From positions 12,011,868 through 12,075,867 of the forward strand of contig NC_045150.1 of assembly GCF_008831285.2 (NCBI RefSeq): DNA of 64,000 bases. Reading direction: 5' to 3'. The stretch is from Nymphaea colorata. Its lineage: Eukaryota; Streptophyta; Magnoliopsida; Nymphaeales; Nymphaeaceae. The notes beneath the pieces were generated by a model. It was not told where the DNA came from, ran no database searches, and was given only the letters and a program-made list of their open reading frames with translations. Below are positions 35,403-48,100 of the stretch, piece by piece; the stretch's first letter is position 1; every line of letters begins with the position of its first letter. A program made the translations under genes and the position numbers.

Positions 35403-36842
35403 GGGCCCGTTTGATTGTCGGGTGAAATTTAAGGTGGTAAATTTACCATGATAAATTTTTCTAGAAAAATTTAGAGGATGAAATTTTTCCTCTTCCAATA
35501 TGAGGCTCTGTTTGATGCAAAGGAAGAATTTAACATGGTAAATTTAACATTGTTTGATGCACAAGGTAGAAAAATGAAGAGACTTTTTTAGAATTGTTAG
35601 TAATTTTTTGTTTTCTTTTCTTCCCCAATTTGACGTGGGAAGAAATTGAAAGATGATCTTTCAAAACTACGACTAAAGTTGTATTAACTTAATTCCAAAA
35701 TTCGAAATAATCCAATGTCATGTGTTGCAAAGCAGGTCTGAACTTCTAATATACTCAAGAAAATGTTTCCCTCATCAAGATAATAGCAGGAATGAAAATC
35801 AACACCAAGCTGCTGTCAACAAAACAAGAGATCTATCGATTTCTTGTATCAATAGCAGATCTACTAAAAGATCTATCGATTTTGTCAAATTATATGTTGG
35901 TAGCGGCTGAATCTGGTTTTCACAGGAAGAGAGAGTCGAATCATGGATAAACAATTGAGTAGACGACTTCAGCCCATTCAAACTTACCAAACAAGTGATC
36001 AATGGAAACATATAGGAATATAAGCATTACCATTATTGTTTCCTGTTGTCCTATAGAAAAATGCGAGAAACAAACAACAACACGAATCAAAATTCCAAAG
36101 ATACAAGAAATTAACAGAAAAGGGACGAGATTAAAGTTAGCTCAGCCGGGAGACAAGAAGGCACGAGCGTTGGAGGGCAGAGGGGAAGATTGGCTTTAAA
36201 TGGGAAGGAGGGCAGATGGGAGCGTTGCTGCGTTGGAGGGCAGAGGGGAAGATGGGCTTCAAATGGGAAGGAGGGCAGATGGGAGCATTGCTGCGTGGAG
36301 GGCAGAGGGGAAGATGTGCTTCAAATGGGAAGGAGGGCAGATGGGAGCGTTGCTGCGTTGGAGGACAGAGGGGAAGATGGGCTTCAAATGGGAAAGAGGG
36401 CAGATGAGAGCGTTGCTGCGTTGGAGGGCAGAGAGGAAGATGGGCTTCAAATGGGAAGGAGGGCAGATGGGAGCGTTGGAGGGCAGAGCGGAGCCTGGAT
36501 CGTGAGAGCGAGGAAGACGAGGGTTGCCGTCGACTGGAGGAAGGGTTGGCGTCAAGGATTGCGAGGGAGGAAGGGTTGCCGTCGAGGGTGCCGTCGACTG
36601 GAGAGGAGATGAGTGAAAGAAACGAGGGAAGAAAAAAATGGAGCGGGTGAAATTTCACCCGCTCGAAAGTCCGAGCTGTGACCTCGGACTTTTGAGTCGG
36701 GTGCTGGTGAAGTTTTACGACGTTTGATAAGTCGTGGTGAAGTTTTACGACGTTTGATAAGTCGTGGGATGGGCGGGTGAAATTCCGTACACATTTCAAC
36801 CGTTTCCGTTTCTCCTCTTTATCCGGGCAATCAAACGGGCCC
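35403..36842. mobile_element. PIF/Harbinger-like non-autonomous element with TAA target duplication
   Basis: The left end starts GGGCCCGTTTGATTGTCGGG and the right end is its near reverse complement (CCGGGCAATCAAACGGGCCC), matching at 18 of the outer 20 bases. TAA lies on both sides (35,400-35,402 and 36,843-36,845), the 3-bp target duplication expected of PIF/Harbinger. Length is 1,440 bp. No transposase or DDE motif is visible, so it is non-autonomous. The right third is G-rich on the plus strand, and a 30-bp direct duplication (GGTGAAGTTTTACGACGTTT type) sits at 36,700-36,765. Confidence 0.75.
36169..36490. repeat. 63-bp minisatellite, five copies plus a partial
   Basis: Units begin GTTGGAGGGCAGAGGGGAAG at about 36,169, 36,232, 36,294, 36,357 and 36,420, with a partial at 36,477. 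Because 63 is a multiple of 3, both strands stay open and give repetitive ORFs (GRRADGS type on plus, LPSFPFEAHLPLCPP type on minus). These look like by-products rather than genes. Confidence 0.95.
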
Positions 36843-37475
36843 TAAAAAAGGACATGAGAGAAAAGGGATCCAAAAGTCTGGACCATTTATATATCTTGGT
36901 TGTTGTCAAACGAAAAACTAAGCTTTTAAATTATTTGTCACGGTCCAGTTGTTTGTTTTTAAGCTAAGACCAGGTTAGCATGTTCTTGACAACAAGAATA
37001 AGGACACAGTTTTATGCGAATCTGTCTCAAATTTGGATCCGTTTCCGAACTTACCTGTTGATATGCATTGCATACTTCTAAATTATTTTTAAAATTCAAA
37101 AAATACGATGCCAATACATTAAACCGATATGTAGCGATATGCACCGGCCAATTGGCATTATAAATCAAGACGGTATGGATATTCATGATACTGATATTGG
37201 AGTATATGTTAACGTCTTTCACGTTTTTATTTGGCCAAATAGGTAATTTATACATTGGCCAATACGTGATTGGCATAAGTTTGAGCTCCATATGTGGCCA
37301 TGCAGCCTATCTCAACAATAGTGGTGTCTACGTTGCCATAAAGAATGAAAGCATATAAACTAACTTTAAAAAAGATGCATTGTGATTCATTAAATATTTT
37401 TTGCACGTAAACAAAAAGTCTTTTTTTCCCATATTCAAGTGGGGCCGTCGCCCTTGAGGATAGCATTGCACACAA

Positions 37476-37604
37476 GCTGACTCGAGCTTGAATTTGACTC
37501 TTAAAAACTTGAGCTTGAACTCAAGTCAAGCTCAATAAAGCTGACTCGAGCTTGAATTTGACTCTTAGAAAACTTGAGCTTGAACTCAAGTAAAGCTCAA
37601 TAAA
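37476..37604. repeat. 64-bp tandem duplication
   Basis: Two copies of a segment starting GCTGACTCGAGCTTGAATTT, at 37,476 and 37,540. The downstream sequence to about 37,880 continues with CTTGAACTCAAG-type self-complementary words. Confidence 0.9.
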
Positions 37605-39150
37605 ACAAACTCATGACTCATTTAACTTGTTCCTGTTAACCATGTCTCCCTCTTTTAACTTGATTAACTCATTAACCCGTTTAACTTGTTTAGTTGCTAC
37701 TTATTTAACTATTCTTTCATTATATAATTCAACATTCATGATGAAGTTGAGTTCTTATAACTTGAACTCGACTGCTATACATTTGAACTCAAGATATACA
37801 TTTGAACTCAAAGCCTGAGACAAGCTCAATTCAAGTTTTAATGAGGGAGTTCAAGTCAAACTCGAGCTGGTTCAACTAGTTGTGCAGTGAGGGGCTCATT
37901 GGCACTTGAGTCATACAGTCCCTACTCAAATAGCACTACCAAAAATTTAGATATAGTTCAACGTCATCAAATCAATGCACAGTCAGCATAGAGCTTTTAT
38001 TTGCTAAAGCACAAGATACAGTTACCCATGCGATCAAACTCATCGAGTTCCTATCCTAAGGTAAGACTTTGCCTTCCAACATAGTGACTAATTATATGCA
38101 ATCTTGCCATATACGTAAATGAATGACCTCCCTTCAAAGGCTCAATTATACTTATAAATATTATTACAACATGCAAAAAGTTAAAAGAATATAAGTTGTG
38201 CTGATCTCCTTCTCACAGTCATTTTTCATATTCCTTCACACTAATGAGAGTTAGACACCTATGCTTTTATTTGCAATCAAACTCTTAGTGGCCTCTCCCA
38301 TCAACCATCTTTTTCTATCTCAAAAGGGAAGGCGTAAATCTATTGCAACTCACTATTAAGGTCCCAATCACATTTTTCTTTCAAATGCACATATATCTTT
38401 TAATTTCTTTCTAACTTATTCACCTGACTAAAATGTTAATCTATCACTTATATCTTTCTTCCAAGCCATTCTGTGATTGCCTCATGCAAAAGGTTGAGGT
38501 TCTAGAAATTAAATAAGTTGAGCGTCATTTTGTCTGATGCAGGATTCAAGGTCATCCATTGCAATGCATTATGATTGGAGGTGTCTTATGGAAGGAGGCT
38601 TGTTACGCATGTCACAAAGCCTCATTCACTTGAGGGCCATTAAAATACATTCAAATTAAATAGGTTGTTTTTATGGACACTATAGCACATTTTCCTTTAT
38701 ATCTACAGACATTAATGAATCAGATCTAGATCCAACATCTGACCGAACCTCATCCAAGAAATTAGATATGGAAAATGAGTTTATATCCAATTGAAAAATC
38801 CGATCGACTTTGGATTTAAGAAATGACATCTGTTAAGATTTAAATTTGGACATGAGTAAAAATCCAATTGGTTTCATATTTGGATTCAGATCACATTTAA
38901 TTTTAAATAAATATCCTAACTCCAATGTCCGTACATTTTAAAAGTTGCATCTTAACAGTTTGTTATATGGTCTGCATTTATTTGAAAAGTATGATATGAA
39001 TGTGAATATAAAAATCAGATTTGGATCGGATTCTTACTCAAATTCATATAAGGTATATATTTTTCTTAATTGGTATTCAACTATGATGGCCAAGGGGCTT
39101 TTCGTCTATTTCTAACTTTGTTATTACTGTAAGTCCCACTTTTTTCGGTT
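37605..39150. other. Region without supported genes
   Basis: AT-rich, with scattered GGATTCAGATC and ATCCAATTG words at 38,700-39,050 that resemble a decayed dispersed repeat. No ORF here has recognisable motifs. Confidence 0.4.
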
Positions 39151-40151
39151 CGTAATCATACGTGAACGCGCCAAGTGGTTGATGCAAAGGGTCGGTGGGT
39201 TGTTACAAAGAAAAGAGTAAAACAGGAATCAGTTCTCTCTCTCTCGAGAAAGAAATTGGGCGTGTCTGTAAAAACCAAAAAAGAAAAGGGCGTGTCTGTA
39301 AAAACCAAAAAAGAAAAGGGCGTGTCTATAAAAGCCAAAAAAGAAAAAAGAAGCATAAAAAAGAGGAAAAGAGTAAATCGCCCGCCGATTCGCGTGGAGC
39401 GAGGCCCACAGCCACAGTGCGGCCTAACGCCCGCCCCGTTTCCCTTCGCTTCCCTTTCAAAAACCGAACGACGCGGACTGCAAGAAGGAACCGACCCAAC
39501 AACCCCTCGCTTCCCTTTCAGAAAATACCGAACGATGGGGACTGAAGAAGGAACCGACAAAAAAAACAAGCACCGCTTTCATTCCGTCTTGTTTAGAAAA
39601 GGATACGAAGGAGGAGCAAGATCGTCGCCTTTTCGTCTCCTCGTCGTCGTCATTTTCTTTTGCCCGAGTAGACCGTCGTCCGGTCGGCCGTCGTCGGAGA
39701 GAAAATTTCAGGCATAGCCGTCTGCAAGAAAAGGAGGAAAGAAAAAGGAAGCTGATCTTTTCCTTTTGTCGTGACGCGAGGTCCTTCTTTACCGGCAAGA
39801 AAAGGAGACAAAAAGAAAGAGAAGCTCTGTAAGTTTTCGTCCATTCGGATTTCATCGCCGTTTCCGTGGCGCTTGAAGTCTTGACGGTTTAAGAGAGAGA
39901 GGACGTGGAGGTTTCGTGCTGGAAGCAGTGGTCACGTGGTGAGGAGGAGCCGAAGAAAAGGAGCGAGATACTTCCGTTTCTCCTTCCTCCATCTATTGTT
40001 TTCATCTGCTTTTTGTGCACAAAGAAGGAAGCCACCAAACAAGCAGCCGGTGAAGAGTAGGTATTCGGGGTTCGTTTGGCCTAGAAAAAACTCAGACGTA
40101 GAGGATCGTTATTAGAAAAAACTCAGACGTAGAGGAGAAGAAGAAGACAAT
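39151..40151 (+). promoter_or_regulatory. GC-richer leader/promoter region of the VIH-like fragment, with short tandem repeats
   Basis: Composition changes to CpG-richer, A/G-rich DNA just upstream of the VIH-like start. Three 30-bp tandem units (GGGCGTGTCTGTAAAAACCA type) lie at 39,258-39,347, a 61-bp duplication (CGCTTCCCTTTC type) at 39,447-39,561, and a 31-bp duplication (TAGAAAAAACTCAGACGTAG) at 40,082-40,136. A palindromic G-box CACGTG is at 39,933-39,938. The Lys-rich ORFs at 39,175-39,717 arise from the repeats. The transcription start is unknown. Confidence 0.5.
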
Positions 40152-43100
40152 ATGGGGGAGGATAACGTCGTCCTTTCTTCCAAGATTAAGATCGGAGTGT
40201 CCGTCATGGAAAAAAAGGTGAGGCACTTACCCGCTTCTTTTCTCTGCCTACACTATTTTAATGCCACCCAATTTTTTTTGTAATTTTTTAAACTGGTCGG
40301 TTTTTGTAATTGTATTTACTCAATGTGATGGTTTCTAGTTTGTTCCTTACCTATTGCCGATGTGTTGTAGTTCATATGCTGCCGTTTTTCTTTTTTTATT
40401 TTCTAGTTGTGTCTAATGAATCTGATTTTTTTTTAAACTTGATTGCGATCTCTATATTTGAATCTTCGATCATTGCATGCCTTCTTATTCAAGACCTTTA
40501 TCATTTCATCTTTGAGTTAACACAGACGCTTTCGGCTCCCATGCGTCAAATTTTGGAGAGTTTGGAAGCGTTTGGCGAATTTGAGGTATGTCAAGATAAT
40601 TTTTGTTTCTACCTTTATTCTTAATTTCTGTCTGACAGCTGCCTCGTAGCGAGCGGGTGTTCACAAACGGATTCCGTTAATTGAGCAAGCACTGTTTAGA
40701 ATAATAATTTCAAGAATATGGACATTATCAAAACTTGACACATACAGGCAACTTATCGTTGACGTCATCAGCGTTGTCGTCACTGTAAATGTTGACGGTC
40801 TTGCAGCTGTTTATTCACCTTAATGGAAGTCTTTGACCAAGAAAATGCTGAAGGAAAGAAAGCTCTACGTGCTATTTTGACTAAATCATGAGAAAAGGAT
40901 TTAACTGCCTAAATGAAGTAGAACCTAAGATAGTGGCCAGAAAATTGAACTAAATCTGTGGAAGGTGGTTTTAGATAAAATATTGAGAAAGACAGCTGAA
41001 GTAAAAAGATATTAAAAAGATGATGGAAGGCAAAAAGGAAAAAGTTAAAATTGTGAGAAACTTTATCATATGTTGAAGCAGGTTCTTAATGAAATTCTTC
41101 ATGGTTTAGCTTTTAGGGAACTAATTATGTATTGAAAAATAGTTAAGATTTGTGTCACAAAGAATATTATTTTAATAGAAGTTTTAGGAATAGGCAGACA
41201 CAATTACCAAGAACTCCAGTAGTGAGTTCTGGTTTACTTCTGATGACCACCAAATTAGCACCTTAAGTTATTTGTTGACCATGCGGTATTATTGCATAGT
41301 CAAGGATTTCTTCATTCTCCAGGATGCTGTTACAATTTGCATGTAGCACGTCTACCTAAAAGCTTCAGTTTTGTTACGACCACCATCACTGCTGATGTAT
41401 ACAGTTGATTTACACATATGATGTCTCCAAAAGTGAAAACTAGCCTATAGATAATGTTTAAGGATTTAAGCTGTTTTAATAACCATTTTCATGTCTTGAC
41501 ATTTACTAGGGTGTGATATTTGGTCCAGTTTTTGCATCCGAGAGACAGGCTACTAGTAAGACAGTGCACATACACACACACGGAAGTCAGACACATACTC
41601 TTTTATATCTCACATATGATTGTGAGATCCTTGCAAACCGGATTGTATGCTCCACATGGTATTATAGACACTATATTTTCTTACATGCTGTATGCTATTT
41701 TTTTATGAAGTTGGCAAGTTGCCCCTGTTTTGTACACTATGAATTTATGAAGTTATTTTTAGAGCGTGTAGAAGGATTAGTGCATAAACTTATAAAACCT
41801 GTTTCAAATCAGACATTTGACTGCTCTTATGTATTTGTTGTTTTCTTCTTTATGGTCTACCAAAATCTTCTTTTCATATTTCTCTAATTTCTTGCTATGG
41901 TGGTTGAACTAGGTTTGGATATTTGAGCTTTTCGACGTTTTAATGCTGCTTAATGCGTCTGAAAGTTGTTAAATGGTCATCGAAAATGTTAAATTCATAG
42001 CTTTTTGCAGTCTTCTACCCTGTTTCTTCCATTTTTCTTGACTTATTTTCTCATTTAATTTATGGATACTGTGTAGATATGCCTGTGAGATGGTCATGTC
42101 CCTATGGCATTTGGCCTATTCGATGCCATGTTTGCATTACTGACTATGCTGTTTAAGGTTTTTTTATGGATGGACTTATCTTTTCTGAACTTAGATGCAA
42201 ATTCTTTAATTTCTTCTCTGTTTCTAGAGAAATATGGTCTTATGAAGATGCCACTATGTCAATAAAGGCCAGCAGTAGCTAACATTCAAAGAAGAAAACA
42301 AAGTGATAAAAAGAATACTAATCATACAAGAAGAGGTGTTAAAATTGAAAGGAACAAGTCACTGCAGATGTTTTCTGCCCTTTGTTTTCCTTTCTCTATT
42401 GGATTGGCTGTATTTAGTTGGACTAAGGCTTCTGGGTGCCTTTTCCATACTGCAAAGGATTGATATGTGTCCCTTATTTGTGTTAAAACAGTCTCAAAGC
42501 AATCCATTTTCAATCTTGGTGCAGTGCCACTAGGCACTACGTGCTTTGGATCTTCAATTTTATCCATGACTAGAATTTTTGTTTACCAGCTGGACTCTTG
42601 CATAGGGAGAATGTGATTGGATCTGAGAATGTGGGAGAAATCCCTTGTTGCGGAAAAGAAGTAGGTGCTTACAGTAGCCACAAATATAGCGATATTTTCG
42701 AAAATATCGCTATATTAATGAGAAAAATAAAGAAAACGATAAAAACAGGAAAATGTCGCAATATATTAAAACAACGTTAAAAATGAATTTATGCGATTTT
42801 GTCAAGATTTTCCCGACTTTTTCATTTTCTGTTTTTATCTTTTCAACCTTTGTTTCATTGTTTTATTTCCTCTTGTTTTAGGTGTTTGAGATAACCTCCT
42901 AAATGCAACACAATACTTATTAGCTTTATATTTCTTGTATTTTTACCCAACATTTTTTGTTTTTTTTTATGTTTTTAAAATACTCCAAGATTTTCCCAAA
43001 AAAAAAAACAACTTTGCCGATAAAAACCCGAGAACGATATTTGTGGATATGGTGCTTCCTTATCTTTTGGACTGAGGACCATGCTTAAGTTACTTCTCAA

Positions 43101-43213
43101 GATGAGAGTGCCGTTTTTTTTTACATAAAATATATTTTTAACATATGTTCCACTTTCTGTAATGCAGATAATTACCTTCGCGACAAAATTATTCTCGAGC
43201 AACCAATGGAAAG
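40152..43213 (+). pseudogene. VIH: VIH/PPIP5K-type inositol pyrophosphate kinase, exons 1-3, probably a fragment
   Basis: Bifunctional inositol pyrophosphate kinases make InsP8 from InsP7 through an N-terminal ATP-grasp domain. Exon 1 (40,152-40,217) encodes an N-terminus ending SKIKIGVSVMEKK, before a GTGAGG donor. Exon 2 (40,526-40,585) encodes TLSAPMRQILESLEAFGEFE, between CAG and GTATGT. Both match the conserved start of the plant family in order and phase. Exon 3 (43,168-43,213) encodes IITF, then DKIILEQPMER only after a shift of one base. The family has F-G-D-K here, so one base seems lost near 43,180. The next expected block (WPICDCLIAFYSSG) and the rest of the ATP-grasp and phosphatase domains were not found up to 49 kb. 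It is a truncated gene, or its continuation lies beyond the retrotransposon array. Confidence 0.72.
42678..43046. repeat. MITE-like element with a 34-bp perfect palindrome, in VIH-like intron 2
   Basis: The ends read CCACAAATATAGCG (42,678) and ATCGTT-type complement ending ATATTTGTGG (43,046). Next to the left end, 42,683-42,716 is a perfect palindrome whose half is AATATAGCGATATTTTC. No coding sequence and no clear target-site duplication. Confidence 0.5.
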
Positions 43214-43796
43214 GTACATTTTGTGACTTTCTTATTTTATTTAGCAACGTTAAAAATGGTGCTTTATGAAAACAATGACAAGCCCATGTTTGGGAGAACA
43301 TGCTAAAACCCATGGAAGTCAGACACAAGCTGCTCTTTGGACGATGCACTTTGCAAGTACGTTGTCTGCACTTTGTGCAGTTATTTAAAAAAAAAAAAAA
43401 CCTGTTCCTTGAAAATCAAAGTTGGTAGGTCATTGCAAGTATTTAGGATGGAAAATTGATCCATTTCACAACTTTTTTTTAACTTTAGTTGAGCTGCATG
43501 TAGGCCATATCAGCCAATTGTGCCTCATAAAACAAGTTACCGGTTTTATGTCTGCATTTCTTTTGTTGCAAGTTTTGAGGAGTGCTTTCAAAAAGATGCA
43601 CATCTATGTTCATCGGTTATTCGTATGAATGGAATGAGTAGTATATACCATGTTGCATGGATACTTATGTTACATTGGTATGGATACGAGTGCTGGTGTG
43701 GGTGTGATTGTTGAATTGAGTGTTTATTTCTGTTTTTTGATGTGCTAATATCATTTGTTTTTACTGGTGAACATTGAACTTTTATTTGTAGGATCG

Positions 43797-44734
43797 TTTT
43801 TGGAGTAGACTAGGAATTGTAGCTGTTGTCCTGTGTTTCTGGTAGAATTTTCACCAAATGAAAAATCGTTTTTAGTTTTTTTTTTTGGTATCTAAAACTT
43901 CTTTGGCATATGTAAAATGGCCACCAGTTTTCAGTTGGACCAATTAGGTTGGATTTGCAACATTATTTACTATTCATTTTTTTTAGAATTTTGGATCTTT
44001 AGTCATTAACCTCACACGACATTGGTGGAAAGGTTGGCTTTGTTGTTTTCAATTTTTTCTTGAGTGAAATTTTATATCTTATAGTTGGTAAGGGTTCAAC
44101 TTAGTAAATATATGTTCACTTCTTCCTTTTTAGGACGTGTCTATGTTCTTATAAACTGTTTTGTTTTTTTTGCTTGAATTCTTGATTTATTTAGCATCAG
44201 GTACAAGGAAGGAGTGATTAGTTTTTGGAGTAGACTAGTTCTTATAAACTGTTTTATTTTTTTTTGCTTGAATTCTTGATTTATTTAGCATAAGGTGCAA
44301 GGAAGGAGTGATTAGTTTTTGGAGTAGACTAGGAATTGTAGCTGTTGTCATGTGTTTCTGATAGAATTTTCACCAAATTAAAAATCGTTTTTAAATATAA
44401 AAACGACCTTCAAATTTTTTTTTTTGGTATCTAAAACTTCTTTGGTATTTGTAAAATGGCCACCAGTTTTCAGTTGGACCAATTAGGTTGGATTTGCAAC
44501 ATTATTTACTAGTATTCATTTTTTTTAGAATTTTGGATCTTTAGTCATTAACCTCACACGACATTGGTGGAAAGGTTTGGTTTGTAGTTTTCATTCTTTT
44601 TTTGAGTGAAATTTTATATCTTATTAGGTTCGCTTCTTCGTTTTTAGGACGTGTCTATGTTCTTATAAACTGTTTTGTTTTTTTGCTTAAATTCTTGATT
44701 TATTTAGCATAAGGTGCAAGGAAGGAGTGATTAG
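43797..44734. repeat. Tandem triplication with an internally deleted middle unit
   Basis: Units start TTTTTGGAGTAGACTAG and end GGAAGGAGTGATTAG: 43,797-44,221 (425 bp), 44,222-44,315 (94 bp, interior missing) and 44,316-44,734 (419 bp). The full units are roughly 93 percent identical by eye. There is no coding content. Confidence 0.9.
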
Positions 44735-44763
44735 ATAGGTGGGGATAGAGTAGAATAGATGAT

Positions 44764-45191
44764 TTGTATTTGATTTTTGAATTCGATAGTTTGATTTTTG
44801 AATTGGATAGTTTGATCTTCCCTACTTCTATAGGAGAGCATATGAAGTTCTTCTTCTACCCAACAAATCAGTCTGGTTTCATAAAACCTCCTGAACTTCC
44901 AGGTGATATGCCATTTGATGTCAAGTACTTTTTTGAAAGAGAAATTTTTTTATTTTGCCTAAAAACATTTTAGAAGTGTCTTATCATGCAATGATATGCC
45001 TTCGTTTTGTTCTTACTACTTGCCCAAGTAAAAGGAAACTTTCAAGTTTTTTTTGTTGTCAATCATTAGAAGAGGAAATCTGGAAAAATCCTATGAAGCT
45101 GAGAAAGTCAAGACTAGGCGATGTTATTGACTCTAGTGATCAAGTGTCTGTAAGGGTTTATCAGGAAAATATCCTAAGAGAGAAGCCATAA
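44764..45191 (+). other. Unidentified exon-like ORFs
   Basis: Two overlapping ORFs. The first contains GEHMKFFFYPTNQSGFIKPP followed by ELPGDMPFDVKYFFE. The second contains SLEEEIWKNPMKLRKSRLGD. Codon usage and lack of low complexity make them look like old exons rather than noise, but I cannot assign a family, and no flanking exon or gene model supports them. They could be a captured gene fragment. Confidence 0.3.
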
Positions 45192-48100
45192 TGCCTTATA
45201 AAATATTGGCAGGTAGCAAAATAAGAGTTGAGAGATGGGCTCGGGGCTTGTGTAGTTGTTCCTCTGGGTTAATAATCAAGAGTACCGGGTAGGCATATAG
45301 GTGATTTATGTCTATGCCGCGAAGATAATGACTTATGAACTTTTGGCATGTTGAAAACCCGCAAGGTGAAACGGGTTGATATGTGACAAAACTACACCTG
45401 ACCACCAAAGCGGTGGAGCTTCGTAGTAGCCTTTGGGGTGGCGAGGTATTCCCTCAAAGGTGAAGGTCGGCCTGAAAAAGAAGATCAGAAGCAAGAAAAA
45501 ATGAAAAGGCAAAAAGCCAAATGCAGAAAAAGAAGCAAAACCAAGAGAAACAAAAAAGGTGCCTGACAAGAGATAAATGACATGAAGGCTGAACTCGAAG
45601 GAATTGAAATGCGACAATCTTTCATGGATGTGCGATCCTTGGGTCAATATCTGCTCTTCTTTTTTGATTTTCTAAGATGTTGAGGATGATTACTTTATGT
45701 TAATTTTTTGAAAATTTAAAGGCTTCCCTTCTAGAGATTCAAGAACATTGATGCGAAATGAATCCCGATGCTTGTACGGTATTGAGGGTAAATGAAAGGC
45801 ATATCATTTGCACAACACGAGCACTTTTTGCTTATGATTTAAATTGATGATTTATAAACTATTTAAAAGTAAACACTTGACATCTCTTGTAATGTTTCCT
45901 GACTTCATGGGCATATTAGGAACTCCCAGCCCCTCTCTGATTTTGAAAAATGTTGTCCTTTTTATTACCAAACCGCTAGTCCATTCATAGAATAGATGAA
46001 ACCCCTCAAACATATTCCACTCATACTGAGTGTAATGAATTTTCCATCTTCCCCTTTCCATGTTTCCATCACAATTTGTTTTCTTGTAAAGGCTAGGCAG
46101 TAGTTTTTTTGATTTTTCTTTTAAGGTTTGCTTAGGAAAGGGTTCCAAAGAGTCATTAGCATTTAGCTTTTTTAGCGTTAGTTTTTTTTTTTTACATTGT
46201 CAGTGTCTTCTGATTCATGCAGCTGATGTCGAAGTTTAAAGCCCAACTCATCAGTGTTCTTGTGGATGTACAGTGGTTTTGGGAAAGCCGATTCATGTTG
46301 CACGAGAGTTTGATCTTGTACTTCAAAATCAAGTTTTTATTTGAGTTCCCAACAAAGTTGTGCCATCCAATTTGATTTGAGTGATCTTGTACTTCAAAAT
46401 CAAGTTTTCATTTGAGTTCCTGACAAAGTTGTGCCATCCAATTTGATTTGAGTGAGTTTACATAAATTTTTGGTTGAAGCATACTGCAAAAGTTCGCACA
46501 AAGACAGGCAAATCCTGTCATTGTTTGTTTGTGTTTTTTGTTTGTTAGCTTGTCATAATTGGTAGGAAGCCAAGTGTTGTGCATGTACATTGCCCGAGAG
46601 CTCGAAACCACATCCTCTACACCGGAAATCTTCTACAATTGCAGAGATTGCTGCAGAATTCTATTCCAAAACTGTGGATGTTTGGGTGCTTTAATTGATT
46701 TGTTTTGCTTCCCAAGACTTGACTTATCCCTTGGGTTTAGTTTATTTTGTGGTAGAGAATCTGATCTGACCCAGTGGTTGCAAAGTTGATGTCGAAAACA
46801 GAGAATTTTTGCTAGAGAAATTTACATATATGTGCAGAAATTAGATTGCTTGCAGAAACCAAACAAGTTTCAATTGGTCTATGTTTTACATGAATTGAGT
46901 TAGGATTTTGGGTGTGATATGACAGCTTAAGTCAGAGTAGTGTAGGCTTCTTTCACGGTCTTTCAAATTTGCTTATATTTTGGTCCATTTAATTTAGAGA
47001 ACATAGATTTCAATCAAGGATTTATTTTCCTCAAACTGCACAAAACTGCTAGTTCCACCAGTGATTTTGCAGAGGTTAGGGACCGACTTTTGTATGGTTT
47101 TTGGGTCAAAGTTGGGTATTGAACTTGACACTCAAAATTTCAGAATTTTTGGACCGAAGTTATAAAATTCTTACTAAACTGTTTCCTGCTAACTTGGTGC
47201 AGGAACTTAGAATTTCCAAATTTTACCTTTCTGCTCGGTTCTTTTGTCGTCTTTGCATTGAAATACAGGCAGCCAAGCCACAATCGTTCTTGGATAGTTT
47301 TGAACACTGCTAGAGAATTTTGAACTACCTGGAATGGTTGAGATGAGATGTAAGGGTTGGCTTGACATAAAACTGACGGGCATATCTGATGCAGCATAAG
47401 GAGGCAGTAGATGTTTCATGACAAACACTTATGAGGCTCTATAAAATGCAAGATCTTACGTTCAGCCTTAATGGATCTAGATCATTTTCTATATTTCCTT
47501 CATTTTGCATCTTATATGTTTTCCATGAATCTTCAGAATCTTAGGGCCTTGCCTTATCTCCTCTTTGTTCTTTTCCGGTGCTTGTCTCCATGTATCTTCT
47601 AGTGACATTTTTTGTGGATGGTACCACTAATAGAATTTTATTGTGGAGACTGGTGTCAACCTTTATTGGAAATGCTGAAGAACTTTCCAGGTTTGATTTT
47701 TAGTGAATTTAAGGTCCATGTTCTGGCATTCTTAATGACATTTCTGTATGCATTGCTCTTGGAGAAGAGCTCTGTGGACCACTGCTGATGCTTGCAGGAT
47801 GGTGGTGATGATGGTGTTAGTTGAGGTAGCGATGGCTCTCTGGTTATGCCTCTTCACTTTGTGGTCGCTGGAGAAAACAGAAGGGTTCAATTCGAAACTT
47901 AATGTGAATTGTTAAGCATTGAAAATGCTAATTGTTGCTGGTTTCTCTTCCTAGATATATAATTTCTTCTAATCCCGTCCAGGCCCAGAGTGGGAAATAT
48001 TGAGGTCATCGATCGCTGGTACTTCTTTGGAGATCGACGGCTTACATACAACAATAATTTTAATTTGATTTGGCATATTTTTATATCAGTTTACAAACCC

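Noticed and set aside
36169-36490. Regular 63-bp repeats considered as a CRISPR-like array
   Set aside because: There are no unique spacers, the units are contiguous, and the context is a plant nuclear genome.
36137-36799. Long minus-strand ORF of 220 codons and overlapping plus-strand ORFs
   Set aside because: They coincide with the 63-bp minisatellite, whose length is a multiple of 3. No domain, no start context, and open on both strands at once.
39175-39717. Lys-rich ORF of 180 codons upstream of the VIH-like start
   Set aside because: It is produced by the 30-bp tandem repeat and purine-rich leader and resembles no protein family.
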